Shown: positions 32,118 to 43,100 of the stretch, piece by piece
Numbering within the stretch: position 1 is the stretch's first letter
Layout of the letters: each line of letters opens with the position of its first letter
DNA from: Turbatrix aceti
Lineage: Eukaryota > Nematoda > Chromadorea > Rhabditida > Panagrolaimidae
NCBI GenBank assembly: GCA_963969345.1
Contig: OZ017766.1
Span: forward strand, 10,292,001 to 10,356,000
Reading direction: 5' to 3'
Length of the DNA: 64,000 bases
Made by a program: the position numbers and the translations under genes
Notes under the pieces: model-generated
The model's input: only the letters and a program-made list of their open reading frames with translations
The model's database searches: none
Told to the model about the DNA's origin: nothing

Positions 32118-35100
32118 TGGTGCTACCGGCCGGTTCACGCGAAGCCCGGCAGCGACTCGGCATCCAACGAAGCGTCCTCACGCGCCGGTTGGCCAAGTAC
32201 GAGGCCCTCGACCACCAGGTGTCGGCAGCGGATCCGGTGGCACAACGCAGCCTTCGGCAGCAGTTGCAGACTTTCCAGGGAAGCATCAGTACTGCTGTCA
32301 ATGGTGTGGAGAACGAGCTCACCGCGTACCGAAGCCACATTTCTTCGCTAGCCGCAGACAACGCCAAACGACCAACGACCACGCGAGACGCACCTTCGAC
32401 GACAGCACCCCGCGGCGACGATCGGCAAGATCTGAGCGGGCCCCACGGCTTTTTCGATGACGACGACGACCACGCACGTTCACCACCACCCGCAGTAGGG
32501 CGCGACCAGCCCACAGGTCGGTTCACTTTTCCGGGGGCCACCGAAGCCAGGAATCCATTGATCCCTCCTCCGTCTATTCCTCCCATGCCCATCGGCTACG
32601 GGTACCCGCCAGGGGTTCCGGGAGTCTTTCCTTTCCCTCCCACCCAACACGGACAGCCACCGAACATTGCGCAATACCCGATGCCTTGGTTTCCTCCTGC
32701 TGCCAATTATTTCCCGTACGCCGCGAGTTATTTCCCAGAGCCCCCACGCCCGCCAGCAGCATGGCCGGGCCAAGCGCCGCCTGCACCCGCACCGCTCGCG
32801 CCGCCAGCACCCGCACAGCCAGCTCCGCCAGCACCCGCACCGCTCGCGCCGCCGGCACCCGCACCGCTCGCGCTACCATCTGCACCTACTCAGCTTCCGC
32901 GCACGACTGACAACCAGCAGACTCCAAAAAATACGATGGCGCGTTTGCCAAAATTAGACTTACCTACCTTTGACGGTACGCCGTCCCAATGGCTCTGCTT
33001 TTCGGAAACTTTTACGGCCAACGTATTGGCACAACCGCTTGCGGGAGTAGACAAATGCACGTATCTTTTTTCGCTACTGCGCGGGGAAGCGAAAGCAGCA
33101 ATAAAAGGGCTCGTGCCTTCCTCCACCTCCCTGGATCACGCATGGCGCAAACTCTCCGCACGTTTTGGGGACAGCAGCGACCTTCGCGCGGCGATCTACG
33201 GCGAACTCATCGACATGTGCCCCGCTGTTACTTGTACACCGATCGAAGATGTACGAGCGTTGACCGACAGCATCGAAGCCTGTCTCCATCAACTTGAAGC
33301 GCTGGGGGATACGCTAGAGCATCCACTTCTCGTCGCGCGCGTGGCAGATCTGTTACCAGAATGGTTGTTGCTAGACATCATTCGCGAGCACGGGCGGCGT
33401 TACACAATTGCAGACGTGCGCCAGACTATGGCAGAGGCAATGAGTACACGCGATCATATCCGACGCATTAAATTAGGCCACCAGCGCGTAGCGACAACCG
33501 CGCAGCCTCAACTTACGACTCTCGCAACAACGCGGCCCCCGCGCGGGCAAGATGCACCTAACCACACGGCCGCCATCGTGCGCAAACCATGCCTATTCTG
33601 CAACAGCACGCAGCATTCGACGACATACTGCACCACGCACAGCTCTCTCGCCCAGCGACGCGATCGGTTGCGAACGTTGCAACGCTGTTTTGTATGCCTC
33701 AGTAGCGAACACCGCGCCGAGGACTGCCCACGTCGCGAATCCCCTTGCTTTAAATGTCACCAAACGGGCCACACGAAGCCGCTCTGCCCGGATATCGTAA
33801 CCCAGACCCAGCCGGACGTAACGGTGGCAGCAGCAGCAGGTTTAAATAAAGACGCGCAAGCCACCTTCCTTCCATTGGTGTCGGTACAGGTAGTCGATCC
33901 GGCGGGAGTACTTACGCAGGCCTGGGCGATTTTGGACGTAGGAAGCGAAAGTAGTTTCGTCACGACAGCCCTCGCAGAACGCCTCCGAGGCGTACCACTC
34001 GAAGCGACAACCGTCACGCTGGGGACCGTAGGTAAGCAGGAACACGTGGTCGAGTCCCGCCGTTATGAAATTGCGATCGTACAAGAGAACGGCACACACA
34101 AACACGTTGCGTGCTGGGCTTTGCCGCAGCTTCTTCATCCTTTGCGACACGCAACCATTACGCCAGAAGGGTTGATCAGGGGAAGCACGCAACGAGTGGA
34201 CTTGCTTTTAGGCGTAGACGTCTACTTCGACATCGTACGCAGCGCGCCGCAAAGGCTCGACAACGGACTTTACGTAGTACACAGTACCCTCGGCACAGTC
34301 ATCAGCGGGCGCCCGCACGACACGGTCACATTGCAGGTCGGGCAAGTGCATGTCAATACAGAGGAAAGCACGCTCGACAAGCTCTTGGAGCAACAGTGGA
34401 GTCTCGAGACGATTGGGATTACAGATGATCCGCACGAGATCGACGATGATCACGCAGCCGCACAGGTTTTGGCATCGATACAGCGTGCGTCAGACGGTCG
34501 TTACTCCGTGCGCCTCCCTCGCAAATCTTTACCCGGCGTTTTTCCGGATCATTTCTACATGGCGCGCGCACGGCTTATTTCCACCGTTCGACGGCTTCAG
34601 CGCACGGAGCCGGAGGCTTGGCAAGCATACGTCGAAGCGGTACAGAAACAGGAAGCGTGCGGTATTATCGAGAAAGTAACGGAAGACGCGCAACCCACGG
34701 AGGGCGTGCATTACATGCCCCACCACATGCTTTTGGATAAAAAACGGCGCGTAGTCTATGACGGTTCAGCTAAACAAGGCACTCACGACGTCGCGTTAAA
34801 CGACATCTTATACCGGGGTCCGTTATTACTCAATCATTTAGCCGGCATCCTGTTGCGCCTGCGGTTTGGGCCCATTTTGATCTCGGCTGACATCGAAAAA
34901 GCGTTCTGGCAGATTGCCATGCGTACCCCCGACCTGGACCTACTGCGCTTTCTATTTTTACGGGACGCCACAAAACCTCCCACGCCGGATAACATTATCG
35001 TATATAGATTTAAGCGTCTCCCGTTCGGTATTGTGTGCGCTCCATTCATTTTAAACGCTGTGATTCAACATCACCTGGCCACGGCGGTACCGGCAGATTT

Positions 35101-38100
35101 GGCAACGCGCATTTATAGAGACATTTACGCCGACAATGTTTTTATGTCCGCACAAACGGTAGAAGAAGCGCTACGACTGAGCGAGAAAGTAAAAAGTGCC
35201 TTCAGTGACGCACAAATGAATTTACGAGAATTTCGGTCGAACGCGGAAGAAGTCAACGTAACCTGGGCCGATTCCGAAGACAGAACCCCAATATCCGTAC
35301 TAGGCGTCAAATGGGACTCGATAGCGGACACGTTGTGCATCCCGTTCCCCTCAGCGACCCACCAAGTTAACACGAAACGCGATGTTTGCAGTTTTCTTGG
35401 CTCAATTTACGATCCGTTAGGTTGGACGCTCCCCGCGACGGTCACGGCGCGACGTTGGCTACGCGACCTCCATGACCGATATAGCTGGGACGACACACTA
35501 AGCGAAGGGGACCGGCGGACGTGGCAAGTTATTAGTGCACCACTCTACGACCAACGCTTCACCACACCGCGATTTCTGGGAGTCTGGGGCACAACGGCGC
35601 AGCTTCACGTTTTTGCTGACGCGTCTAAGAATTATTACGCAGCCGCCGCATACGTTACAACCGAACGAGGCGCACAATTTATCATGGCCAAATCGCGGAT
35701 CGCGCCCCGCTCTCTAGAACAATCCGACCCCGAACGCGTCAGGAACATTACCATCCCCCGACTCGAACTGATGGCGCTCCATCTAGCCGCCGAACTGGCG
35801 ACGTTTTTGAAGGCACAATTACCCCACGACCCTCCCACGACGCTTTGGACGGACAGCACAATTGCGTTAGGTTGGGTCAAATCTTCGCCGCAAGCGATTT
35901 TGCCCGTGTTTGTAACCAATCGAGTGCGAGCGATTCGGGCCCGCGATTTGGCGGTTAAGCACGTGGCTACGGATCAAAACCCGGCAGACCTAGCCACCAG
36001 AGGGCTGACGCTAGCGCAACTGCAAGAATCGTCGTTGTGGTTACACGGCCCGTCTTGGTTTAACTTGCCAGAAGCACAGTGGCCTACTCCGTTGGTTATG
36101 CACGCCGCCCCGACACAACGAATTTCGCAGATCGGTCCGCCATGCGTTAATCTCCTCGCCATACAGCGATATTCGGGACTACTTCGCGCGCAAGCACAGT
36201 TTCATCGGGCCTGCGCAAAACTATTAGGGCAGCGCGCCACCACCTCACTCATGAAGCGCATACAGACCCTACAGGTATCGCAAGGCCTTACGTCTGAAGA
36301 ACTACAACTTGCCGCACAGACGTTTGTTGCCCAAGCCCAGCAGAGCACTCCTCCGGATAAAACACTTCGCGCACTTCTGATTTCGGACGCGAATGGCTTA
36401 TTGCGCTACGCCAGCCGCCTACCCCCCACAGCCGGACCGCACGATGTTATTCAGCCGTATTACTTGTCCGCAGACGCCCCTCTGGCACGTTTACTAGTAG
36501 AGCACACCCATCGCACACTTCGACACGTAGGCGTCGCTACCACCTGGGAGGACGTACGGCAACAGTTTTTCATCCCTCGGGGGAAACGATTGACACAGAG
36601 TGTTTTACGCCGCTGTGGACCCTGCCGTCGCCGCGACGCTCGGCCGTTTCAGGCCCCCGCGTTTGCTCCGCTTCCATCTACGCGAACCACCGCATCACGT
36701 CCATTTGAGCACGTTGGCTTAGATTATTTTGGTCCTTGCGTCGTACGTAGTTCTTCGGATAGCGGAACCTTGAAGACGTGGGTCGCAGTCTTCACTTGTT
36801 TTTCAACCCGCGCAGTACATATGGAGCTTGTCTATGCACTTTGCAGCACAGCCTGTCTAGCAGCGCTTCGTAGGTTTATCGCACGCCGCGGCCGACCACA
36901 CAGCATCACATCCGACAATGCTCCTACGTTCTTAGTTGTCGCGCAAGTAGCAGAGCACGCTTTCCCCTCGGTAGTTCCCCCCGGAGACGTTACCGCGGCG
37001 TTTGACACGTACTGCGCTTCTGTCGGGGTACGCTGGACAACAATCGTTGAACACGCACCGTGGCAAGGAGGCGTATGGGAACGCCTGATCGGAGTCGTGA
37101 AACGCCCTTTACGGAGTGTTATCGGGCGAGCGCTGCTGGACATTGAAGAACTCCACACGCTCCTGACTGAAGTCGAATTTACCGTCAACTGCCGCCCGCT
37201 TATGACACACCCGGACTCACGTGACACGCGAGCACTGCGCCCCATAGATTTTCTCCTTCCCATGGGTGTTCCCAATGCTGTACCCGCGCTTAGTTTATCA
37301 CCGTACACCTCGCCGACCGCCCAGAGTCTGGCGGAGGAATGGCAACAAGCGTCGGCACGGCTGGATGCGTACTGGACGCAATACACGCGTGAGTACGTGG
37401 TAATGCTGCGAGATCGCACGGCACGCACATTAGAGCAGCAACGCGGTCCCGTTAATCGGCTACCCCTTGTAGGGGAGGTCGTCATTCTCTGCGACGATAT
37501 CGTACCACGCAACCAATGGCGACTCGGACGGGTCCTACAGGTGCACACGTCGGCAGACGGCGCCGTACGCTCCGCGACAGTCCGAGTCAGCAACGGCAGG
37601 GAGATCACGCGTCCTGTGGCTAAACTCTGTCCCCTCGAACTCACCCCCGACGTGCCAGAGTCCACGGAAGCATCTACGGGGGCGCCGCACACTACGGAGT
37701 CTGCGACAGAAATCCCAACAGCTGTTGAACTTGCCGAGCGTCCCGAAGCTCTCTCTCCTCCTTTACCGGCTCCGAACGCACGACGGCGCCATCCCCGCTA
37801 CGGACTACGTCCTCTGCCGCGAAAAATATACTCCGGCGCCGTATTAGCAACGCTTGCGATTGGTTGCGCACCAACCGTCGCTGTATCCCCGGTAGACACG
37901 GCCAGCGCTTTCATGGACGCGACGCACACAATGAGTCAAGTCGTCGGGTTTGGTACGCTTTTGGGTCTGTCAGTATTTTTGGCGCTTTTACTGTGCACGG
38001 CGCTCATTTCTACCTGCCTTCCAGTATACCAGGCATGTCGTTGTCTCTTCTTCATTTGCTCACTACCGTGGCGCATCCTATGTTACTGCCTTCGTCAGCG

Positions 38101-39547
38101 CGCAAGCCGACGCCGTACTCGGCACATTGTCTTCACGCTTCTTGGATTTTTTTTCACCGCCGGGCGGGAGGGTGCGCACGCGTGCGCAACGCACACTTTT
38201 TTGTCCGCAGCGACGGTCACATGCCAAATTCAGAACGAAACGCAAGTCTGTACGCACGAAGGAGTAGCACGGATCGCACTCAGGGATGTAGGCCAGACGG
38301 TATGCCTTTGGATGAGAGACGACGCTAACCGGACGCAAGGGCGATTAACCTTGACGCTCCACAAACCGACGCTGAAGTGCAGACCAAGGTTTTTGTTCGC
38401 TACACGTGAGTACGAAACCGCCGCGTTTTCGGAACAGCGCTGTCCTCTCGTAGGTTCGTGCATACTTGATAACTGTAGGGAAGTAAAGGCCCAGGATCAT
38501 CTGCCCGAGCTAGCCGGAGTAAACGCGTATCCAGGTAACGCGGGGTGCGCAAACGGACCAGAATGGTGGTTTAACGGGTGCGGCCTACCCACACCTTCTT
38601 GTATCTTTTATCGCATTGTGGCACTACCGCTAAACCTTACCACATCCGGTGATTTCCACGTCTTCTCGTGCGATGAGTGGGATACGCATGTAACCATCGA
38701 TGTTGAAGGAGAGCATGGCGTCAGCTTTGCAGACAAGACCACACGCGCCCGCCTAAGCACAGGGGTAAAATGGACACAGCAAAACGTATCGATCACGCTG
38801 ATCAACGAGCTCCCGTATCCAAACAAGTCACCGTTTCTGGCGCGATACCAGGACGGGGTCTGGAGACTAATAGAAGACGTCGAACGCATTCGACTGCGCG
38901 GCCCCCATTACGAAAAACTTGGCTTTCAGCCCGCGTGCTCCTGTCATCCCGCGGGGGGCGCTATAAGTTGCATCTGCGCACCAGACCCCCCGTTTGCCCA
39001 ATGGCGAGAGCAAGTTTTACCCCAGCGATGGCAGACTAACCTTTTGACGCTCAGCCACGATCGGCCCACAATACGAACCGACCAATCCGTCATTGAAATT
39101 GAAGTAACGCTAACGGGCCTAGAAAGCATTACGGATCTGTATGAGGAGCGCGCATGCACGATAACCGCCAGCCAAATCAACGGGCAACTCGGAGGCTGGT
39201 CAGACGCCGCTGCTATAGTAACCTGCCGTGCAGTTCAAAGCACGACGGCGAGCGTGATCTGTGGGGAGCAGCGCTCGCTGGTAGCTTGTGGGCCCAAAGG
39301 GATAAACTCCACGATTGCGGTTTCTATGACCGAGCAGAAGGTTAGCATCGAGTGCACCTATCAGTGCGCGCAGCACGTCGGTTGGCTTGTGTTGGCAGGG
39401 AGTGTTGAGGAACCCAAATCGTGGACTGTAAACACTGCCCTCCTTGCCGTTCCTTCCCCGCCGTCCCCTACCTCCTTGGTATTCTTTGATCTCCTGGCTT
39501 TGGGGGTCCTGGTCGCCTGGGCGGCCCGCCGGCTGTGTCGTGGCTAG
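32117..39547 (+). CDS. BEL/Pao Gag-Pol-Env polyprotein
   Basis: The polyprotein has 2476 residues. The N-terminal Gag has a proline/alanine-rich segment (about 215-265) and zinc knuckles, including CFVCLSSEHRAEDC and CFKCHQTGHTKPLC. The protease motif reads LDVGSESSF (D607) where the family has DSG or DTG. Reverse transcriptase includes LISADIEKAFWQI and YADN (1004-1007); nematode BEL elements often have YVDN. RNase H has FADAS (D1168) and TLWTDSTIALGWV. Integrase has an HHCC zinc region and the D1536, D1600, E1655 triad. After about 1930 come a hydrophobic span, a second one near 2000 that could act as a signal, and a cysteine-rich ectodomain with GPEWWFNGCG (about 2147), resembling the phlebovirus-like fusion glycoprotein of nematode BEL elements. 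A last hydrophobic span lies near the C terminus. The stop is inside the 3-prime LTR. Confidence 0.95.
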   Translation: MVLPAGSREARQRLGIQRSVLTRRLAKYEALDHQVSAADPVAQRSLRQQLQTFQGSISTAVNGVENELTAYRSHISSLAADNAKRPTTTRDAPSTTAPRGDDRQDLSGPHGFFDDDDDHARSPPPAVGRDQPTGRFTFPGATEARNPLIPPPSIPPMPIGYGYPPGVPGVFPFPPTQHGQPPNIAQYPMPWFPPAANYFPYAASYFPEPPRPPAAWPGQAPPAPAPLAPPAPAQPAPPAPAPLAPPAPAPLALPSAPTQLPRTTDNQQTPKNTMARLPKLDLPTFDGTPSQWLCFSETFTANVLAQPLAGVDKCTYLFSLLRGEAKAAIKGLVPSSTSLDHAWRKLSARFGDSSDLRAAIYGELIDMCPAVTCTPIEDVRALTDSIEACLHQLEALGDTLEHPLLVARVADLLPEWLLLDIIREHGRRYTIADVRQTMAEAMSTRDHIRRIKLGHQRVATTAQPQLTTLATTRPPRGQDAPNHTAAIVRKPCLFCNSTQHSTTYCTTHSSLAQRRDRLRTLQRCFVCLSSEHRAEDCPRRESPCFKCHQTGHTKPLCPDIVTQTQPDVTVAAAAGLNKDAQATFLPLVSVQVVDPAGVLTQAWAILDVGSESSFVTTALAERLRGVPLEATTVTLGTVGKQEHVVESRRYEIAIVQENGTHKHVACWALPQLLHPLRHATITPEGLIRGSTQRVDLLLGVDVYFDIVRSAPQRLDNGLYVVHSTLGTVISGRPHDTVTLQVGQVHVNTEESTLDKLLEQQWSLETIGITDDPHEIDDDHAAAQVLASIQRASDGRYSVRLPRKSLPGVFPDHFYMARARLISTVRRLQRTEPEAWQAYVEAVQKQEACGIIEKVTEDAQPTEGVHYMPHHMLLDKKRRVVYDGSAKQGTHDVALNDILYRGPLLLNHLAGILLRLRFGPILISADIEKAFWQIAMRTPDLDLLRFLFLRDATKPPTPDNIIVYRFKRLPFGIVCAPFILNAVIQHHLATAVPADLATRIYRDIYADNVFMSAQTVEEALRLSEKVKSAFSDAQMNLREFRSNAEEVNVTWADSEDRTPISVLGVKWDSIADTLCIPFPSATHQVNTKRDVCSFLGSIYDPLGWTLPATVTARRWLRDLHDRYSWDDTLSEGDRRTWQVISAPLYDQRFTTPRFLGVWGTTAQLHVFADASKNYYAAAAYVTTERGAQFIMAKSRIAPRSLEQSDPERVRNITIPRLELMALHLAAELATFLKAQLPHDPPTTLWTDSTIALGWVKSSPQAILPVFVTNRVRAIRARDLAVKHVATDQNPADLATRGLTLAQLQESSLWLHGPSWFNLPEAQWPTPLVMHAAPTQRISQIGPPCVNLLAIQRYSGLLRAQAQFHRACAKLLGQRATTSLMKRIQTLQVSQGLTSEELQLAAQTFVAQAQQSTPPDKTLRALLISDANGLLRYASRLPPTAGPHDVIQPYYLSADAPLARLLVEHTHRTLRHVGVATTWEDVRQQFFIPRGKRLTQSVLRRCGPCRRRDARPFQAPAFAPLPSTRTTASRPFEHVGLDYFGPCVVRSSSDSGTLKTWVAVFTCFSTRAVHMELVYALCSTACLAALRRFIARRGRPHSITSDNAPTFLVVAQVAEHAFPSVVPPGDVTAAFDTYCASVGVRWTTIVEHAPWQGGVWERLIGVVKRPLRSVIGRALLDIEELHTLLTEVEFTVNCRPLMTHPDSRDTRALRPIDFLLPMGVPNAVPALSLSPYTSPTAQSLAEEWQQASARLDAYWTQYTREYVVMLRDRTARTLEQQRGPVNRLPLVGEVVILCDDIVPRNQWRLGRVLQVHTSADGAVRSATVRVSNGREITRPVAKLCPLELTPDVPESTEASTGAPHTTESATEIPTAVELAERPEALSPPLPAPNARRRHPRYGLRPLPRKIYSGAVLATLAIGCAPTVAVSPVDTASAFMDATHTMSQVVGFGTLLGLSVFLALLLCTALISTCLPVYQACRCLFFICSLPWRILCYCLRQRASRRRTRHIVFTLLGFFFTAGREGAHACATHTFLSAATVTCQIQNETQVCTHEGVARIALRDVGQTVCLWMRDDANRTQGRLTLTLHKPTLKCRPRFLFATREYETAAFSEQRCPLVGSCILDNCREVKAQDHLPELAGVNAYPGNAGCANGPEWWFNGCGLPTPSCIFYRIVALPLNLTTSGDFHVFSCDEWDTHVTIDVEGEHGVSFADKTTRARLSTGVKWTQQNVSITLINELPYPNKSPFLARYQDGVWRLIEDVERIRLRGPHYEKLGFQPACSCHPAGGAISCICAPDPPFAQWREQVLPQRWQTNLLTLSHDRPTIRTDQSVIEIEVTLTGLESITDLYEERACTITASQINGQLGGWSDAAAIVTCRAVQSTTASVICGEQRSLVACGPKGINSTIAVSMTEQKVSIECTYQCAQHVGWLVLAGSVEEPKSWTVNTALLAVPSPPSPTSLVFFDLLALGVLVAWAARRLCRG

Positions 39548-39844
39548 CGCCCTAGCCGCGATACGATGTCGTGGCTAACGCCACGATAAGATCGGCGCGC
39601 GGCCCAGCGACGCCGGGAAAGTGGGGGCGCCGACGGCTTGTCGGCCCCCCGAGACACTTCCGTTCCCCCCACGGAGGGGGGGGACGAGGCGGCGATCGCG
39701 ACGATCGTCGGCTCGGCTATATATTGTTGCAGACTAGCTTCTTTCGTATCTTTTTCCAATTTTTCTGTTCACGGTGATTGTTAACGTTTTGAATAAACCA
39801 ACTTCGCGTAATTCGACGAGCATTCTGCCCAACTCCGGATGACA
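39536..39844 (+). repeat. 3-prime LTR
   Basis: It shows no visible difference from the 5-prime LTR over 309 bp. Its first 12 bases encode the last codons and the stop of the polyprotein. The sequence immediately upstream (GGCGGCCCGCCGGCTG) lacks a typical polypurine tract; the nearest purine run is TTTGGGGG about 30 bases earlier. Confidence 0.94.
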
Positions 39845-40170
39845 GGAGGTAAGCAGACAGGCAGAGTGTCACTAATCGCTTTGCTTTCTCTCCTTTTTTT
39901 TTCTAGTGCATGCACCCCACCTCGCGCATCTAGGTATATATTTATTTCACGGAAAAAAAAAGAAAGCTGAAAGTTGACGAGTCGGGTCGTTGACTGATTT
40001 GAAATTTTTTTTTCAGTCAGTCACAACTCGGCCGGACAGACGACTGGTCTAGTCGTCAGGAAATGAAATGATCCAACTTTGACTCAAATTCTGATGGGCC
40101 GGAGAAAAGTTACATACATAAATGTCAGCATGGCCGGGGTAATGCAATGAAAGAGGTGGTGCGCGACGAC

Positions 40171-40193
40171 GATTACGATTACGATTACGATTA
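40171..40193. repeat. Short GATTAC tandem repeat
   Basis: Four head-to-tail GATTAC units, the last partial, preceded by GCGCGACGAC. A simple sequence repeat. Confidence 0.8.
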
Positions 40194-43100
40194 TAAATAA
40201 ATATACCAACTTTTAAAACACGACTCGGTAAAAAAATAAATATAATGTATTATAGATACAAATTTATTTTATTATAGGATGAAAATGACGACTTTACTCA
40301 AGCGTAATCCTATTGACAGCCCAGTCGTCCTGGGGCCCAAGGTTGGGACGGAAGAAAAGAATCGAATACAAATCAAAAAAATTTTTTGTTCAACAACAGT
40401 CAGTTTTCTGTTGTTCTTTGGTCCAGCCAACACGAAAAAAGAAGAGAGAACTAAAAAAATACTATACATTAGTTGGTTATGTACATACATATTTTTGGGG
40501 TACTGAATGTTATTTCAGGCATAAATACATATGTACATACTTAGTACGTCTCAATACATAGGAATTTGGCCTAGAAAGCTTTTATTTTTCAGTGAACAAG
40601 TTAATTTTTTATGACAACAAAATTTCGAAAACAACAAAAAAAATATTTGTTTTTTAGGGAAACAGAGCAAAAAAAGATTAGACTGGTGTTTGGGATTCAA
40701 AATAAGTTCTTTTTGAAAACGTGATTTTTTTCGGATTTAAAAAAAAAATTTAAATAAATAAAAAAATGAAGTTTTTTTATGAAATTTACTTTTTTTTTGA
40801 ATTTTCGATTTCAAAATGTTTTTTATTGAATACCGAAAATGCTAAAATAAAAAAATTTATAGATGTTTTTTTTAACAAAAATTACATTTTTTTCGAGTTT
40901 TTAATTTTGAAAAAAAAAATTACAAATGTGTTTCAAAAATTCTCCAAATACACACCAAATTTTTGTTTTTTTATTGCACGCCAACAAAAAACGAAAAAAT
41001 TGTTCAGTTTGCTAACAAAAAAATTCAAGCACTTGAATAGCGCAAAACTATCCTTCGCAGTTTTCCCAGTTTCCCAAATGCTTGATCAAGGACATGAGAG
41101 CAGGCTGCAAGTGGATCTTTGAACCAATATATATCCCCTATCCTCTCACATACAGGTAAATACACATAATACCCTTGAACAAAAATTGTAAACACGTGTA
41201 TGTATGTATCTAAAACACAATGCAACATTGATTTTTATTTTTACAGGATGTTCAACAAATGAAACGTGAATGCACAAAAAAAGGTTTTTGTAAAAAAACA
41301 GTTTTTTGTATTTTATAATGGTTTATTTTTTTAGAAACGACTGGAAAACGAAAAAAATTATGACATGTAATGTAAAAAAATGGAATGTTTTCCTAAAATT
41401 ACAATTTTGAATTAAAAAAAATAAAAAAATCAATTTTAAGTTTAAAATTTTTTTTAAATTAAAAAATCAATTTTTCATTTTTCATTTTTTTTAATTTAAA
41501 AATTAAAAAAAAAATTAATTAAAAAGCGATTTTTTTGCGCTGTTAAATCGAAAAAAAACCCTTACACAACTGTCCACCAAAAAATTGTAATGCACACCCC
41601 AATGCCCATCAACAACTCAAAAACATCTATCCAACTACAAAAAAATAGATTTACATACGTACTTGCAACCTGTTTTAAAATTCAACACATACAACATTGA
41701 CAATAACAATATCTAATTTGTACGCCTATTTTTCTTCGAAAAAAAGGAGTTTTCTTACAACGCCGTAAAAAAATTTCAAATGTCACCACGGTCATCGTCA
41801 CACAAATTACCTCGTTTGCATAAGCCTTAGTTAGTGGATGATGATGACGATTGCAGCAATGGAAAAAGCATTTTTTGAAGGGCGAAGAAAGGAGCATAAA
41901 GGGTATCAAAGGCTTTAAAAAAGTTGCTTGAGCTAATGTGTAAGAAAAAAAATTGTTTTGGTTTGTTGGTGTTTTTTGTCTCCCGATCCAGACAGGCAGT
42001 GCCGGTCTGTTTTTGTTGGAAGATGACTGGGAAAAAATCAACAACAACAATACGAATGGTGTCAAGAAAAAAAAATTGGGAGAAAAGGAGAAAAAAAATA
42101 TCATTGAAGATGAAGCGCTGACTGACTGGGAAGGGAAAAAAATGGCGGTTTGTTGGACAAACAAACAAAAAAGTGAGAAATACTAAAGTCACTTTTATGG
42201 GTTTTGCAGGTCATTAAAAGAAAAAAATAGGACGAACAACACATTTTATAAAATTATTGAATACTCGAACGAAAAAAAAATTTACTAGTTTCATGGAAAA
42301 ATAAAAATTTTGATTTTGGTTTGTAATTTTTTTTTAAATTTGAAAAAAAACAGTTGAAAGAACAAAAAAAATTTTCAAAAAAATGTAGTTCAAGATCTGA
42401 AAATTTTATAAATATATATTTTTTCATATTTATTTGCAATGACTTCATTTCCAAAAAAAAACGTTTTTGCTGTTTACAAAAGCAAAAATTAGATACATAC
42501 ATACTTGAAACAAATACTAAAAACTATTGATTACTACAAAACGATTTATTTAGTGGTTAGTAATGGACATGAATCAAGTTTTAGACAGGATCGTGCAAGC
42601 CGGGCGGCCAAGACAAAGGTCGAGCGGGGTTTTTTATGGGAAACTAACCTACTCCGATACTGCTTCCAACGTCCTGCACTTATTTTTTTGCTGGTTTGAA
42701 TTCAAACGATATTTAGCACATTTGTAAGCGAAATTCACTGACGCATAATAAATTCTAAATAAATAATTACAAAATGAAAATGATTGCATTATTTTTTTTA
42801 TTTTTTTGTGAAAAATGAAAACGAAATTTTATAGATTTTTTAGGTTTCAAAAACTAGTTTTTTGGTGCTATGCATAAATGCATTAATAAAATTCACACTT
42901 TTTTATGGGAAATTTTATTGTAAAAAAATTTTTATTGTTACAAATGAAAATTTTTTTAATTATATTTATAAATGTGATTTTTTGAAAAGCTTTTTTTCGG
43001 TTGCAACGATCACTTTTTACTCTTCATCAGTCGGTCTGTCAGTCTGTCAGTCAGTCAGCACCAGGAGGAGACAGGAAAGAAAAATGGCAGCGATGATCGC

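Larger units (their letters stand above)
31809..39844 (+). mobile_element. Complete BEL/Pao LTR retroelement with envelope gene
   Basis: This is an 8.0-kb element bounded by two 309-bp LTRs (31809-32117 and 39536-39844) that begin TG and end CA, with the 5-bp target duplication GGAGG on each side (31804-31808 and 39845-39849). The offset between the LTRs is constant at 7727 and I find no difference by eye, so insertion was recent. One uninterrupted frame codes for Gag, protease, reverse transcriptase, RNase H, integrase and an envelope-like protein. The element is visibly richer in G and C than its surroundings. I see no purine-rich tract directly before the 3-prime LTR, which is unusual. Confidence 0.96.

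Noticed and set aside
36832..37692. Antisense open frame of 286 codons inside the BEL element
   Set aside because: Composition shadow of the GC-rich integrase coding frame; no domain.
42590..42640. Possible tRNA-like stretch with GGTCGAGCGGGG
   Set aside because: No cloverleaf could be drawn and no T-loop consensus is present.
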